From Aphrocallistes beatrix (taxonomy: Eukaryota; Porifera; Hexactinellida; Sceptrulophora; Aphrocallistidae), in the NCBI GenBank assembly GCA_963281255.1, contig OY725502.1:1488001-1552000 (forward strand): DNA of 64,000 nucleotides, written 5' to 3'. A program made the position numbers and the translations under genes. The notes beneath the pieces are model-generated. The model made no database searches and was not told the origin of the DNA. It saw only the letters and a program-made list of their open reading frames with translations. This document shows positions 19,920-31,360 of this stretch, in pieces (the stretch's first letter is position 1; each line of letters opens with the position of its first letter).

Positions 19920-20500
19920 GCCCAACTCAACAAACGCAAGAGGATCGTAGAGTCAGTGGAGCAAGGTCAAGCTGAATTGCTGATATTTTTCAGGTCAATT
20001 CTACCACAATACGCCGTGTTACCAAGCGGGCTAATTCAGATGATTCGTTAGAACATAAAAAGGGTACCAGTCGATCATCTGTAAAATGGAGAGCATCAAA
20101 TTAAGTTGTGCTCGCTTTAGATAATGATCCCCAAAAGTCAGTGAGGGAAATCGCATCTAATTTGTACCAAAATACAAGTAAGAAAATCAATGTTTCCAAA
20201 AGCACAGTTCATAGATATTTGAAAATAATACATTACACCAAGCCATATTCCGTCAAGTACCAAGATTCAGAGAAAATCGCGTTCATCGCTTAGAATGAGC
20301 AAAAAATAATGAAACGAATTGGTATCATGCAGTATTCGCAGACGAAGCTACCTTTTGGCTTCTAGGGTGGGAGAGTACGAATGTGGAGTAAGGGGATCAG
20401 AAAAGGGTTTTTCCAACTGTGAAACATTCAAGCAAGGTGAATATTTGGGCGCCTTTTCATCGGTTGGCCCTTTCCGCTGTGTATTTCCACCCAAATAGAC
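19920..20500 (+). pseudogene. Degraded mariner-type transposase relic
   Basis: Fragments in more than one frame resemble a mariner transposase: an N-terminal helix-turn-helix part (NTSKKINVSKSTVHRYLKII at ~20175-20235), then VFADEATFWL (~20335) carrying the first catalytic Asp, then VKHSSKVNIWG (~20420). In-frame stops (for example at 20104 and 20291) and missing segments make it non-functional. No terminal inverted repeats were found. Confidence 0.75.
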
Positions 20501-20793
20501 GCATCGTTATTTGTGAATATCCTCCAGTGACACTTATTCGATACAGCTGAGGTATATAATGACAAAAAAGTAATTGATTACTAGAATACAAAATTATGTA
20601 GCAAAAAGTAATTTAATCCTAGAAAATCTCTAATCAAGTCAGGTTTTGCATGGAATCCCAAATTGGCTTCATTAAAGTCTGAAGGTAATATTATCTATTG
20701 ATAAATTCTAGTAGGCTGAGAGCATGGTGTCCTTTTAATTAACTCACTACATGCTCTGCTAATATTCAAAGGATTTAACAATTTCAAAATATT

Positions 20794-22287
20794 ATGGTTG
20801 TCCTAAGTTACATATATACTTTGATTTGTGCGTGCGTAGCTGCATTCACATGGTTCTATTTACACAAATTCCTAATGTTCCTGTACTACCATCTCAAACT
20901 GAGGTGGTATTTCCCAGGTCCAAAACTAGTCTCACTCTTTGGACATGATATTTTAGAGTTCGGAGAGAAAGAGCTGCAAAGGCTACAAGGTTACGTAAAA
21001 GAGTATCCTCGCATGCATCGCATAGTCTATGGCCCCTGGGCTAGAGTAATGGTAGTCTGTCCTGAACTCTTAGCAGAGATATACAACAATGTGCCGGATA
21101 AAGATCCTATTTTCTATGATATGGCAAAGGATTTGTTAGGAAATGGACTTGTGTCTAGCTCGGGTACGATTTGGAAACGGAACCGACGACTCCTGACTCC
21201 ACTTTTCCATGCTAAATGTCTGGAGAGCTTCTGTCATGTCTTCAACCAAACAGGAAATACTCTCGTTCAAGTGTGTGCAAGGAGTATTGGCAAGGATTCC
21301 TTTGATTTCGCTCCTCTTGTGCGTCTTGCGACTTTTGAAGCTACAATAAACGCCATTTGTTCAAAAAATGCTAATGTTCAGGAGGATATTGATAGCTGCA
21401 AGAAAGAGAAGACTTATATGCAAATGCAGGATCAAATTTCAGAAGCATTCCTAGCCAGATTATCAAATCTGATATACATTTTCGATATTATATACTTCAG
21501 AACTCAAACTGGGAAACGTTACCTTGAAGCGTGTCGAGGCTTGAAAGGCTTGATGCAAGAATACATACGGGAGCGGAGGGAAGAGAAAGAAGAGAATGAG
21601 AAGAGAGGTTACCATGACATGCTGGACTTAATAATGAGATCGCGCGATGAAGAAGGTAACGGAATGTCGGATGGAGAAATGATCGATGAGCTAAACACAT
21701 TCTTTTTTGCAGGTTTTGAAACTTCAACTTGTGGTATTGTATTCTTAATGTATTGTCTGTGTACACATCCGGAGTGGCAGGACAAATGTCGAGAAGAAAT
21801 CAATGAGGTGTTAGGAGAACGTAATTTTATTGAATGGGAAGATCTACCTAAACTAGTATGTGTTACCAATTGCTTAAAAGAATCGCTCAGGTTATACAGT
21901 CCTGTTACTCTCGTACAAAGAATTATGAAGAAACCTTTAAAGTTGGATCATTGGACGCTTCCAAAGGGTACAATGATAGACATTGGCATCCAAAGTCTCC
22001 ATTACAACCCCACAGTATGGGTAGACCCCATGCAATACAATCCAGAGAGGTTTAACAAAGGGAATTTAGATGGTAAACATGCCTACTCTTTTATTCCTTT
22101 CTCAGCTGGACCACGTAATTGCATAGGACAGCACTTCTCACTAGCCGAGATGAAGATTCTGATATGTAAGCTACTGAGGGAGTTCGAGTTTTCTCTAATA
22201 CCTGGGTATAAACTGGTTAGGGAAACTAGAACAGTTCTAAGCCCAAAAGACGGGCTCTTGTTAACTGTTAAGCCTGTCAGAGTTTGA
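20794..22287 (+). CDS. Cytochrome P450, CYP4-clan type
   Basis: This is a 497-residue single-exon microsomal P450. Residues ~4-30 are a hydrophobic N-terminal anchor followed by a proline-containing hinge (WYFPGP). The I-helix oxygen-activation motif is AGFETS (~306). The K-helix ExxR motif is in KESLRLYSP (~362). The PERF-like region is YNPERFNKG. The heme-binding motif FSAGPRNCIG has the ligand Cys at residue 443. The pattern of the C-terminal half (RNCIGQHFSLAEMK, HPEWQDKCREEI) is typical of the CYP4 clan, whose members often hydroxylate fatty acids, but the substrate cannot be read from sequence. In AGFETS the acidic residue of the usual A-G-x-D/E-T is Glu. A truncated relative lies 5 kb upstream (15556-17049) in the opposite orientation. 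Confidence 0.93.
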   Translation: MVVLSYIYTLICACVAAFTWFYLHKFLMFLYYHLKLRWYFPGPKLVSLFGHDILEFGEKELQRLQGYVKEYPRMHRIVYGPWARVMVVCPELLAEIYNNVPDKDPIFYDMAKDLLGNGLVSSSGTIWKRNRRLLTPLFHAKCLESFCHVFNQTGNTLVQVCARSIGKDSFDFAPLVRLATFEATINAICSKNANVQEDIDSCKKEKTYMQMQDQISEAFLARLSNLIYIFDIIYFRTQTGKRYLEACRGLKGLMQEYIRERREEKEENEKRGYHDMLDLIMRSRDEEGNGMSDGEMIDELNTFFFAGFETSTCGIVFLMYCLCTHPEWQDKCREEINEVLGERNFIEWEDLPKLVCVTNCLKESLRLYSPVTLVQRIMKKPLKLDHWTLPKGTMIDIGIQSLHYNPTVWVDPMQYNPERFNKGNLDGKHAYSFIPFSAGPRNCIGQHFSLAEMKILICKLLREFEFSLIPGYKLVRETRTVLSPKDGLLLTVKPVRV

Positions 22288-22348
22288 TACCACTGTGTCT
22301 TATACAATTATGAACATAATTTCAGGCTATGATTATTATTATTATTAT

Positions 22349-22940
22349 CCTTACTATTAAAACTCGATTAATGTATCCTTACTATTAAAACTCGATTAAT
22401 GTTTATATATGTGTGTGTATATATATATATCTCTGTAACGAATTGATTGAAGAAACTGCCATGCACAGAAAGCTGATTTTTGGCATGCGGGAGTCTTTTG
22501 GCTATGGCTCCACTAAGTTCTGAGTTCAGACGAAAATGTCGACTCATCATCGAATTATGACGTCATTCAAGTAACCTTTTTTATAATTTGAAATTTCAGT
22601 TTTTCGACTATAACTCAGCCATTTTAGGCGATAGAAGGCTGAAATTTTAATAGAATATGTATATTAATATACCTCACATATGATGCAACTATTATAAAAA
22701 AATGATGACTCATCACTCTGTTATGACGCCATCATTACGAATCAAAAATTTTAAAAATTGACAAATTTGGCGATTTTTCGAGCGATATCGATTATAACAG
22801 TAGGACAGACGTATTTAGAGATGTTATCTCCCTTATAATTAATCATTGTGATCCCAGGTGCCCAAAGGGCGCCTCTGGCGGACACAAAGTGTCTGTCATC
22901 CGCGCAGCGCAAGCAAGCGAAGCGCGCGCTTGTAATTGTT
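22349..22940 (+). repeat. Dispersed GC-hairpin inverted-repeat element (copy B)
   Basis: It begins with two copies of the terminal sequence TCCTTACTATTAAAACTCG (22349-22402) and a TA-rich tract. It then runs through the conserved body (taacgaattgattgaagaa, tatggctccactaag, atgatgactcatcac) and ends in the GC-rich hairpin block (22855-22937). The right terminal repeat is missing, so this copy is 3'-truncated. It lies directly behind the P450 gene. Confidence 0.9.
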
Positions 22941-23452
22941 TAAAATGTAAGCATCAATCATGCAAAATTGTTAATGGTGCTGTCACGAAAATTTTGGTCC
23001 GCGAAAAAAAATGGAAAATTGGTCATATGCTGAAAATTTTGGTCCTGCAATGAACCAATTTTGCATGGAATATTGGTCCGGGGGACCATTTTATCGCAGT
23101 TAACCCGATTTCTCCAATTGAGGAGGTAATGTATCAAATAATTAGATAATCTAAAATGTAGTACGTATATCTAATTAGAATTCTAATTAGATAGTCAATG
23201 AGAAACTTTTTCGTGATTTTTCGCCACTAACTCTGCAAACCGAGGGGCTGTTTTGCTGAATTCATCTCAAATCTCCTTGCATTCTAATCTGTTACGCTGC
23301 TTGGTTTTTATGGCAATCAGAGACTAAAACCCAGCCTCACATAAGTAAGTTGACGAAAATAGATTAAGAATCAAATTAAACATTCTGTTGATTTTCGTGA
23401 TTATTGGTAACATCTTCACCCAGAAGTTTTGGGACAAAGTGAATTATAATCC
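22941..23452. other. Intergenic stretch, nothing recognised
   Basis: Contains a short run of related phrases (aaaattttggtcc at ~22990-23085) suggesting a small degenerate tandem repeat. No gene seen. Confidence 0.45.
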
Positions 23453-23454
23453 TA

Positions 23455-24508
23455 GCCATAGCCTACTCTAATAATGCCTCACAGTAGACTGAAAATTATG
23501 GACTAGGGATGAAGTAGTAGCCGAATGGATTAATACACGATTAGCCTAAAATCGTTAACCATGCAAAATAGGCATTAAGAATGTATTACCAGCATATATA
23601 AACATGGTATCAAAGTACATATATCTGCTGGAAAATTTTCGATTAGTCATCATATCATTCCGCAACAGGTCATTTTAAGCACTATTTTGGCAATTTTCTA
23701 AGCTGTTTTAACCCTATTTCTAAATGGTATTAAGGTGTAATTTTTGTGTTGAACCAAGATTAGTACGAGTTGATTTGAAAAATTTAGAATTTTTCAATGG
23801 AATGTTGTTACATTCCTGCGTTGCTATGGTAAAGCATTTTGGTCAGTTTGGGCCATTTCATGCAAACTGTAGTAGCTATCTTTAAATTTGATCGTGTTTG
23901 ATAGGCAATGGACCACTTCGTATTAGGTGATAATACAACTTGAACTTCTACATTCAACGAGTTTTGAGTTATGGGTTGATTTAAAGAATGTGACCAAAAC
24001 ACTAAATTGTCGCATAACTCTATAGTTTGTGAATTTAAAAGTTTAAATTGTATTATTGCCTAATAGGAAGTAGCCAATTGCCTATCAAATACGATCAAAT
24101 TGACCTAGTTCTTACAGTTTGCAGGATATAGTTCAAACTGATCAAAATGCTTTATCATAGCAACGTAGGGATATAACAACATTCCATTGAATAACATTTA
24201 AAAATTTTTTCAAATCAACTCGTATTAATCTTAATTCTATACAAAAATTCTACCTTAATAACATTTAGAAGTAGACTTAAAACAGCTTAGAAAATTGCCA
24301 AAATCGTGCTTAAAATGACCTGTTGCGCAATGATATGATGACTAATCGAAATTTTGACAACGGATATATGCACTTATGCTGGTAATACATTCTTTGTGCC
24401 TATCCTACATGGTTAGCGATTTTAGGCTAATCGTATATTATTCCATTCGGCTATTACCGCATCCTTGGTTATTTACTGTGAGGCATTATTAGAGTAGGCT
24501 ATGCCCTA
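23455..24508. mobile_element. ~1 kb foldback element with ~500-base inverted arms
   Basis: The left arm starts ctagccatagcctactctaa and the right arm ends with its near reverse complement, ttagagtaggctatgcccta. Matching inverted blocks continue inward: gattagtcatcatatcattc against atgatatgatgactaatcg, ttttggcaattttctaagct against agcttagaaaattgccaaaa, and atttgatcgtgtttgatagg against tgcctatcaaatacgatcaaa. The centre is near 23970-24010. The arms have drifted apart moderately. No coding frame is present. A transcript would fold into a long double-stranded hairpin. Confidence 0.88.
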
Positions 24509-25635
24509 GCATTTAGACCTGCAAATCTAGAACAATTAGAGGTAGAATGCGCGAGTCAGTATTACTACTTGTATTATGCATAATTGTCGTATTAGATGAA
24601 CAATTATGCATAATTGTTGTGAACTGAACAATTATACATATTTGTCGACAATTATGCATAATTGTTGAATTCGCAAATTTCTCCTAACATATATATACAA
24701 GTATATAGATTAATCGAGTTTTAATAATAGGGATGAGCAGTATTGAGTCACATTCTTTTTTGATTTCTCCATTTTCTAATTAGGTTGAATTGTGTTGTTT
24801 AACTGTTTTGCAGCTAATTGACTCGTCTGACCAAAGTTCGTAGTCAAAACTGGCGTGACCAACAAGAGCAAAGATACACAAAATGAGTTCAAATTAATTC
24901 TCTAGTCGTTTGTAAAATGTTAGAATCATTTACTAAGACTCTCAACCTGAGAGGATTACTTTCCTTTTTTTCATCATCATGTTCCTTTATATATAAAAAG
25001 AAAAGACTATAGTACGATTTTATCTTTAAGCTAGATATACATTCCAGACAAAACTACTTGCACACTACATTATTTCTATTAAATTGTACCAGCATGGGTC
25101 TATTCCTCAAAGGAAATGCATTCAAAGGGTAAAATATCAAATTTTTTAAATTTAAAATTCGTATTCTATACATTGGATATCAATTATCAAAATTATCAAT
25201 TCATTGATTCGATGAATTAAAGTATTGAGCAGTATCACTATGTGCCACTTACTACCATCTGTAGATTGGTTAAAGAAAGACACAAGTTGCAGAAAGTGGC
25301 GCTTACAAATTATTTAATCTTTTAAATGGGTATTTGATTTAAAATCTTTTAAATCAGTAACTTATGTTTATTTCGAATCTGAAATTAAACAAATACATAG
25401 TATCCTTACAATTTGGATAATTTTACATTCATGAATGATCCCATTTTGAGTAGAATACTGTATTATTAAAAAATTTATACTTGTAACACAAATTGTATAA
25501 AATTCTCACAGTATTCAGTTTATTAGATGTAGTTTAAGCTAATTAGCATATACTGAAGCTATTTATAGTTTATTCTTAATTTAGTAGAAGGTGCCTTTCT
25601 CGCTAAAGTATCAAACAAAATATAATTGCTATTTA
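24509..25635. other. Repeat-flecked intergenic region
   Basis: Positions ~24590-24670 carry three copies of a small palindrome around attatgcataattgt. Positions ~24690-24734 hold a solo right terminal repeat of the dispersed element (attaatcgagttttaataat). The rest is AT-rich with no gene. Confidence 0.55.
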
Positions 25636-25795
25636 CAGGCCTTTCAACTCTCACGATTTTAGCTGTTACATGAGTCCATTACTCACTATTATCTCATGAT
25701 TTAGAGCCACTGTTCGAATACTACGTATTTTGCCATGTCTCACGATTTGCTACATACCATCACACGATTTAGTTAGGATCAGGTTGAGAGGCCTG
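25636..25795. mobile_element. 160-bp MITE, TA-flanked
   Basis: The ends are CAGGCCTTTCAACTC and GTTGAGAGGCCTG, imperfect inverted repeats, with TA on both sides (25634-25635 and 25796-25797). The interior repeats the word cacgattt/tcatgattta. It has no coding capacity and lies just before the first Rac-like exon. Confidence 0.8.
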
Positions 25796-25947
25796 TATCT
25801 AAAAAGAACAAAAAGACTAATACTAGTTACATAGTAACACTGCACTGGATATTATTAGATTATTCCATTCAGTCAGAAGCTAATTCTCAAGATGCAGCCA
25901 ATCAAGTGTGTTGTGGTTGGAGATGGGTGAGTTGATGGGTTTTACGG

Positions 25948-26145
25948 GCATGCCTAATTTCCGGGACGCGACGAGTCAAGATGCCTAATCTCCGGGACGG
26001 GACAGAAAAGGTACCTAATTTCCGGGACGGGACGGGTCAAGATGCCTAATTTCCGGGACGGGATGCCGTCCCGTCCCGGAAATTAGGCATCTAGATTTTC
26101 TGGGACGATCCCGTCCCGTCCCGGAAATTAGGCATGCCCGGTTTT
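25948..26145. repeat. GC-rich inverted tandem repeat in Rac-like intron 1
   Basis: The phrase gcctaatttccgggacggga occurs about four times on the plus strand (25949-26065), then its reverse complement, tcccgtcccggaaattagg, twice (26066-26141). The whole folds into a strong hairpin. It begins about 20 bases after the exon 1 donor site. Confidence 0.9.
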
Positions 26146-27214
26146 ATAGCAAAATGATTATTCACTTGAACTAGCTGTCGTTACAAAGTTTCACTTGGAC
26201 CTCGATGAGCTTCCATATAACATAAACAAATCCGCTGAGAGATATTGTTGGGCCTCCGATTGGTTACCCTTAGAGGAACCTGTAATTGGTAAACGTTCCC
26301 TGGTAGCTTATGGTTTATTTAAGCCTTGTGCTGTTCTAATTTCAGCATTTTCACATCATTTCCAGGGCGTAAACTATCGTTAATCGTTTATGGTTAATAG
26401 AAGATAATAGTCTTCGACAAGTTATTGGTAAAGGCCATTGCCCTACCAACCCTACTGGATATGCCTAAGATTTCATACTCCATCCACACTTGGGAACATT
26501 CAATGTATTGACTTGATGTGCGATATGATGTACTCTTTTGTTTTGAACATTAAAAGTGTGCTTTGCTCACGGGGGGGACGGAATCGGCATGATTAACTAC
26601 CAAGTCGATTCTCTCCTCGCGTCTGGCACGAGTATATGCGTAGGAAATACATGAGATTACCTACTGTAATTGAAATTGTGGAATTTCCCCAAATTCAGTG
26701 GTGTCGATTCCCAATCATGTTGGGGGGGGGGGGGCTAGCTTCCCACTGGACTCGGAGATTATACCCCTTTCAACTGGCTAGGATTTGAACTTTCTATGGA
26801 AATATAACATATTATCCCTCTAGATCGGTTGGTAAGACTTGTCTCCAGATAACCTACACCACGAATGCCTTTCCTGTAGAATACATCCCATTCGGATATA
26901 ACAACTACTCGGCAAACGTGCTGGTAGACAACTGTCCTGTGAACCTCGTGCTTTGCGACACACCTGTACAAAATGATTACATCAAATTGCGGCTTCTTTC
27001 CTATCACCTGACAGATGTGTTTCTTATCTTGTCTCACCCACCTCTTTCGGGAACGTGAGAGCCATGGTAAGTCAGAAACAAAGTTATAGTAAAGTGCAAC
27101 CAGCCACTTTCTATTAAATATGGAGCGTGGTGATAGTAACGCTTTTTTAACGGTAAATAACTAAGTGGGCTAATTTCTGATTGAATTAGGACTGAAATAG
27201 AATTTAGATGAGGT

Positions 27215-27530
27215 TGCTATTTCCTATGATATGATATGATATGATATGATATGGTTTGATATGATATGATATGATATGATATGGTTTGATATGATATGAT
27301 ATGATATGGTTTGATATGATATGATATGATATATGATATGATATGATATGATATGGTTTGATATGATATGATATGATATGATATGGTTTGATATGATATG
27401 ATATGATATGATATGGTATGATATGATAGGATATGATATGATATGGTATGATATGATATGGTATGATATGATATGATAGGATATGATATGATATGGTATG
27501 ATATGATATGATATGATATGGTTTGATATG
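27215..27530. repeat. Pentanucleotide microsatellite (ATATG)n
   Basis: Over 300 bases of repeating atatg with regular variant units (gtttg, gtatg, gatagg). It lies in the second intron of the Rac-like locus. The minus-strand open frame through it encodes only a His/Ile/Ser/Tyr repeat and is not a gene. Confidence 0.97.
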
Positions 27531-28525
27531 AATACTATGGACTTGCAATGTTGAATAGTTTTCTAGTTACAAATATAAGCAAAGGAATAAAATAACAAAT
27601 GCTCCGTAGTCATTATGATTTAGCATATGAAATCGTAGGGTACGTGCAAATCGACACAGATGCACTTTGATTAAAAATTTCAAATCATTTTCTTTCAAAC
27701 TCTGACTAAATTGAGTACCCGCTACCAGATCATCAGCACTCATAGCGGCCATCTTGTACAATTAGTATTGTTGCTATGTTACAATTAGGGTTTTAGTCCC
27801 GGGATCTCGATGAAATAATATCTCAATATCTACAATACACTTTGATTAAAAGAAGATAGAACAAATAATATGCTGGAATTGAAATTACAAGGTTACCTTC
27901 TGATGATATCATAAAAGTGATTTGTATGTCTTACGTATCGAATTTACAAATATCTATATTATGGGTGAAAAGGTTTTAATCTAAACACCCTAATATTTCA
28001 TTAATTCAAATTTAGTCAAACTATTATTCAAATAGTAGCATACTAATTCTTGAAAATTACTCATCCCGGGATTAAAATCCCTAGTTACAATAATACTATA
28101 TAGCATAAATTGAATAGGTAGCACAATAAAAAGTTTGACAGATAGTACATATGTAACAGGAACTAATCTGTTTCCAGTTTAATCGATTCTACCTCGTGTA
28201 GTGGCACCCAGAGTTGTCCCAGCGTTGTCCTAACGTCCCCATCATCCTAGTAGGGACTAAACTAGACCTGCGAGATGACGCAGAGACAGTACAGAATCTA
28301 AGAGACAAGAATCTAGCGCCTATCTCCTATGCACAGGGAGCAACGATGATGAAGGAAGTGGGAGCAGCTAAGTATATTGAGTGCTCGGCACTAACTAGAC
28401 TGGGTGTGATGGAGGTGTTTGACGAGACTCTGAGAGTGGCGCTTATGCATAAACCGAGGCAGAGCACCTGCAACCTCATCTAGTAACCAATTTTATGTTG
28501 AGAGTTTGCTTATTGTTTTCTATCA

Positions 28526-28686
28526 CAGTGAACTCTCGTCATAACGAAGCCTCGGGACTACGATCTTACTCCATTATATTATAAGCGGAGTTTCGGTGTA
28601 ACCGAAGAGATTTGCATAATCTATGTTACAGCCGGACCCCAAAATCATTTCGTTATATCCAACTTGGTTATAACGGGAGTTCACTA
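28526..28686. mobile_element. ~160-bp MITE with pogo/Tigger-like ends
   Basis: Inverted ends agtgaactctcgtcataac and gttataacgggagttcact. Ends of this type (CAGTxxAACTCxxxTATAAC) are typical of the pogo/Tigger branch of Tc1/mariner elements. It lies immediately downstream of the last Rac-like exon. Confidence 0.75.
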
Positions 28687-28866
28687 TTCCATGAATTGCA
28701 ATAAATTCAATATTATTGTTACTGTGAAACTGTTAACAGTGTTCAGTGTTCAGTATTACTCAATAAATATATTACGATTTTTTCTAATCTAATTGGGACG
28801 GACCTAAGTAAAATCAAGGATGGCAAAAGTGTAAGATTATCATACTCCATCTCACTGGATTTGAAC

Positions 28867-29178
28867 CAGAGTTGCACGCGGGCCGAAATTTGTAACCGCG
28901 GCCCGCAAGAAGCCCGCATAAATATTTTTGGCCCGCTTTGTAAGTTACTAACTATAAACATAATAAGTAGACTACACTTTGGGAATCCTTTTATGGGAGT
29001 GAGTTTCTGTAAACACAAATAAGTGGAAACTAACAAAGTTCCATTTACGTAAGTATTCCTTAATTGGTACCTCGTGACAATTAAAAACATCGTATCGGTT
29101 GCCATCGCGGGGAGTCCTGCCAAGATTTCCGGCCCGCGGAGCCCGCAAACTATTATATTCGGCCCGCGTGCAACTCTG
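28867..29178. mobile_element. 312-bp hAT-type MITE with exact 8-bp target duplication
   Basis: The element begins CAGAGTTGCACGCGGGCC and ends with its reverse complement, GGCCCGCGTGCAACTCTG. Both sides carry the identical octamer ATTTGAAC (28859-28866 and 29179-29186). An 8-bp duplication with CAG...CTG ends is characteristic of the hAT superfamily. The GC-rich word ggcccgc recurs inside. No transposase is encoded. Confidence 0.92.
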
Positions 29179-29186
29179 ATTTGAAC

Positions 29187-30138
29187 AGAAAATGCCCAGA
29201 TGCTAATCCTCTTTAGTGTGCTTTCTAGACTATTACATATATCGGATCATAAATCCTATATACTTGTACATACTAGTATAGGGACACAGTTATTCCTAAA
29301 AGGAGTGGTGGTGTCCGGTCTGCCATAATTCTTCCCATAACGAGGGTTTTTCTGTGAAGGTTGACAGTTTATGGACATTTGTACCTAACCTAGTGCGCTC
29401 CTTTAATGCTCTGCCCCCCATACATCAGTCGGGCAGTGAACCTGCTGGTGGAATGGTGTTAGAAGCTTAGCAGGGCCGGCACTAGGATCGAAGTGAACTA
29501 GACTCCTGCAGCTCTCCTACTCTCCGTAATAATGTGCTCAATTTAAGTGTTCTCGCTAACAATTTTTCCTTGGATTTGTAACCTAAGAAAATAAAATTCC
29601 TTCACATAAATTGTTCTAATTTATTGAGAAATAGTAGTAATCAGACATGCCAACTCTCCAGGACAATTAGGGCGATGGTCAGGCCGGATGTAGCCTAGGC
29701 GAGACACTGCCTGTCCTGCAAGGAATACTTCCTATCAATTCCTAATGGCGATACATCCACATGAAAAACTGGTGAAATCACGGCGATAGTGGGGAATTAA
29801 AACCTGTCCAAACTACTATTACAGTACTACTGCTAAATTGCTAATCAAGAGTTTACAAAAACAGATATTGCGCAATTACTATGATAATTACCGTAGTGAC
29901 GGAGTTTCCTTGGAAGGAAGCATAATTTGATTTATGGTTGTTGCTGGAAAACAATTATATTGTGTCTGTTACCTGATAACTGAGATAATCATGTCCTCTT
30001 ACACAACTTCATCATCGTTACACTTCCACCTACTGATTATTCCTCTAAAATTGCTTTGTCTTCTCTCTGTAGTTCGGAGATAAAGTTACGAGATACACGT
30101 AATACAATAGCACTTTATTTTTAGGCATACAATTCAGT
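29187..30138. other. Intergenic region upstream of polyubiquitin
   Basis: No gene or clear repeat was seen. It is mixed-composition DNA ending at the polyubiquitin promoter elements. Confidence 0.5.
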
Positions 30139-30152
30139 AAGAACATTCTAGA
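30139..30152 (+). promoter_or_regulatory. Heat-shock-element-like site
   Basis: The sequence taagaacattctagac contains GAA-ca-TTC-ta-GA, alternating inverted nGAAn units, the pattern bound by heat-shock factor. The third unit is imperfect. It lies about 60 bases upstream of a TATA box in front of polyubiquitin, a gene class commonly heat-inducible. Function is inferred from pattern and position. Confidence 0.6.
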
Positions 30153-30208
30153 CATCCTTACTGCCTGAAACCTTGTGATCTAAATTTAGGTTTCTCGCCA
30201 TCAGTTCG

Positions 30209-30216
30209 TATATAAA
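30209..30216 (+). promoter_or_regulatory. TATA box of the polyubiquitin gene
   Basis: gtatataaagaga is a strong TATA consensus, about 80 bases before the ATG at 30292, leaving room for a ~50-base 5' untranslated leader. Confidence 0.75.
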
Positions 30217-30285
30217 GAGAGAATTCGGCCTAAGATTATAACCTTCAAATCTTCAACCTTCAATAATACGTAACTCAACCTATAA

Positions 30286-30753
<468 letters not shown>

Positions 30754-31187
30754 CTAAGCTGTCATGCATGCCACTGTTTTGTTTAGTGCTAGCTGTAGGT
30801 TAGGCTTTACTACTAATTTATGTGTGCTTATTTCTTTCTAATCAATCTTTCATTCAGTAACTCATTTATTCTCGGGGTCCCATAAGCAATTGATTAGAAA
30901 CGTAAAGGTGCAACAATTATTCAAATAATAACACACGTAAACTTGTAATAAAATCATTAGTAGATCAAATTAGTATGAAATGTGATCAACTATAAACACG
31001 CAACGTGCGTAAACTGCAGGTGTTAATGCTGCCCCAGCGAGAACCACTATCATGAATATCATACAGCAGTTCCTCAAGGATCAGTGACCAATAGAACCCA
31101 ACCTGGATCAGCTTTCAATTTTAGGACCCTCAGAACATTGAAAGATCAAGAATAAAGTCTCTGAATCGCCGCGAAAATCAGCAATTA
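30754..31187. other. Downstream spacer of polyubiquitin
   Basis: Probably the 3' untranslated region (attaataaaatcatt-like polyadenylation signals near 30950) followed by unassigned DNA. No gene. Confidence 0.5.
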
Positions 31188-31360
31188 CAGGTGACTCCGC
31201 TTAATAATCGGGACACTTTGGTCCTGGATATTTTGTCCCGATTAAGCGGAGTTTCCAATTAACCGATGAAATTTAGTATTAGTTTTTATGCATGGGGACC
31301 ATTCCGTTCCTGGAGACTTGTCCCAATTAAGCGGTTGTCCCGATTAAGCAGAGTTGATTG
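31188..31360. mobile_element. ~173-bp MITE, TA-flanked (ccgcttaat family, copy 1)
   Basis: Ends CAGGTGACTCCGCTTAAT and ATTAAGCAGAGTTGATTG, flanked by TA (31186-31187, 31361-31362). The words tcccgattaagcgg and gggaccattccgttcctgg also occur in a second copy at 62541-62710. No coding capacity. Confidence 0.85.

Larger units (their letters stand above)
25892..28483 (+). pseudogene. Rac-type small GTPase, three exons, probably a pseudogene
   Basis: Exon 1 (25892-25926) encodes MQPIKCVVVGDG and ends at a gtgagt donor. Exon 2 (26824-27066) follows an AG acceptor and ends before gtaagt; it encodes SVGKTC, then [24 protein letters not shown] and, after a frame change, [13 protein letters not shown]. 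Exon 3 (28202-28483) encodes [20 protein letters not shown] through ECSAL and the CaaX-like end CNLI. Splice phases match only if exon 2 lacks ten bases relative to Rac, where CFS would be expected after VFLI. The switch I Thr (normally IPT) is Phe, and the DTAGQ motif is DTPVQ, so GTP hydrolysis residues are lost too. Exons 1 and 3 are well kept while exon 2 is decayed. An alternative intact middle exon was not found. Confidence 0.82.

Noticed and set aside
26195-26383. 62-residue frame in the Rac-like intron as a missing exon
   Set aside because: The sequence has no similarity to Rac. The true exon 2 position was found at 26824-27066.
27204-27548. 114-residue His/Ile/Ser/Tyr repeat frame
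   Set aside because: It is only the translation of the (ATATG)n microsatellite.
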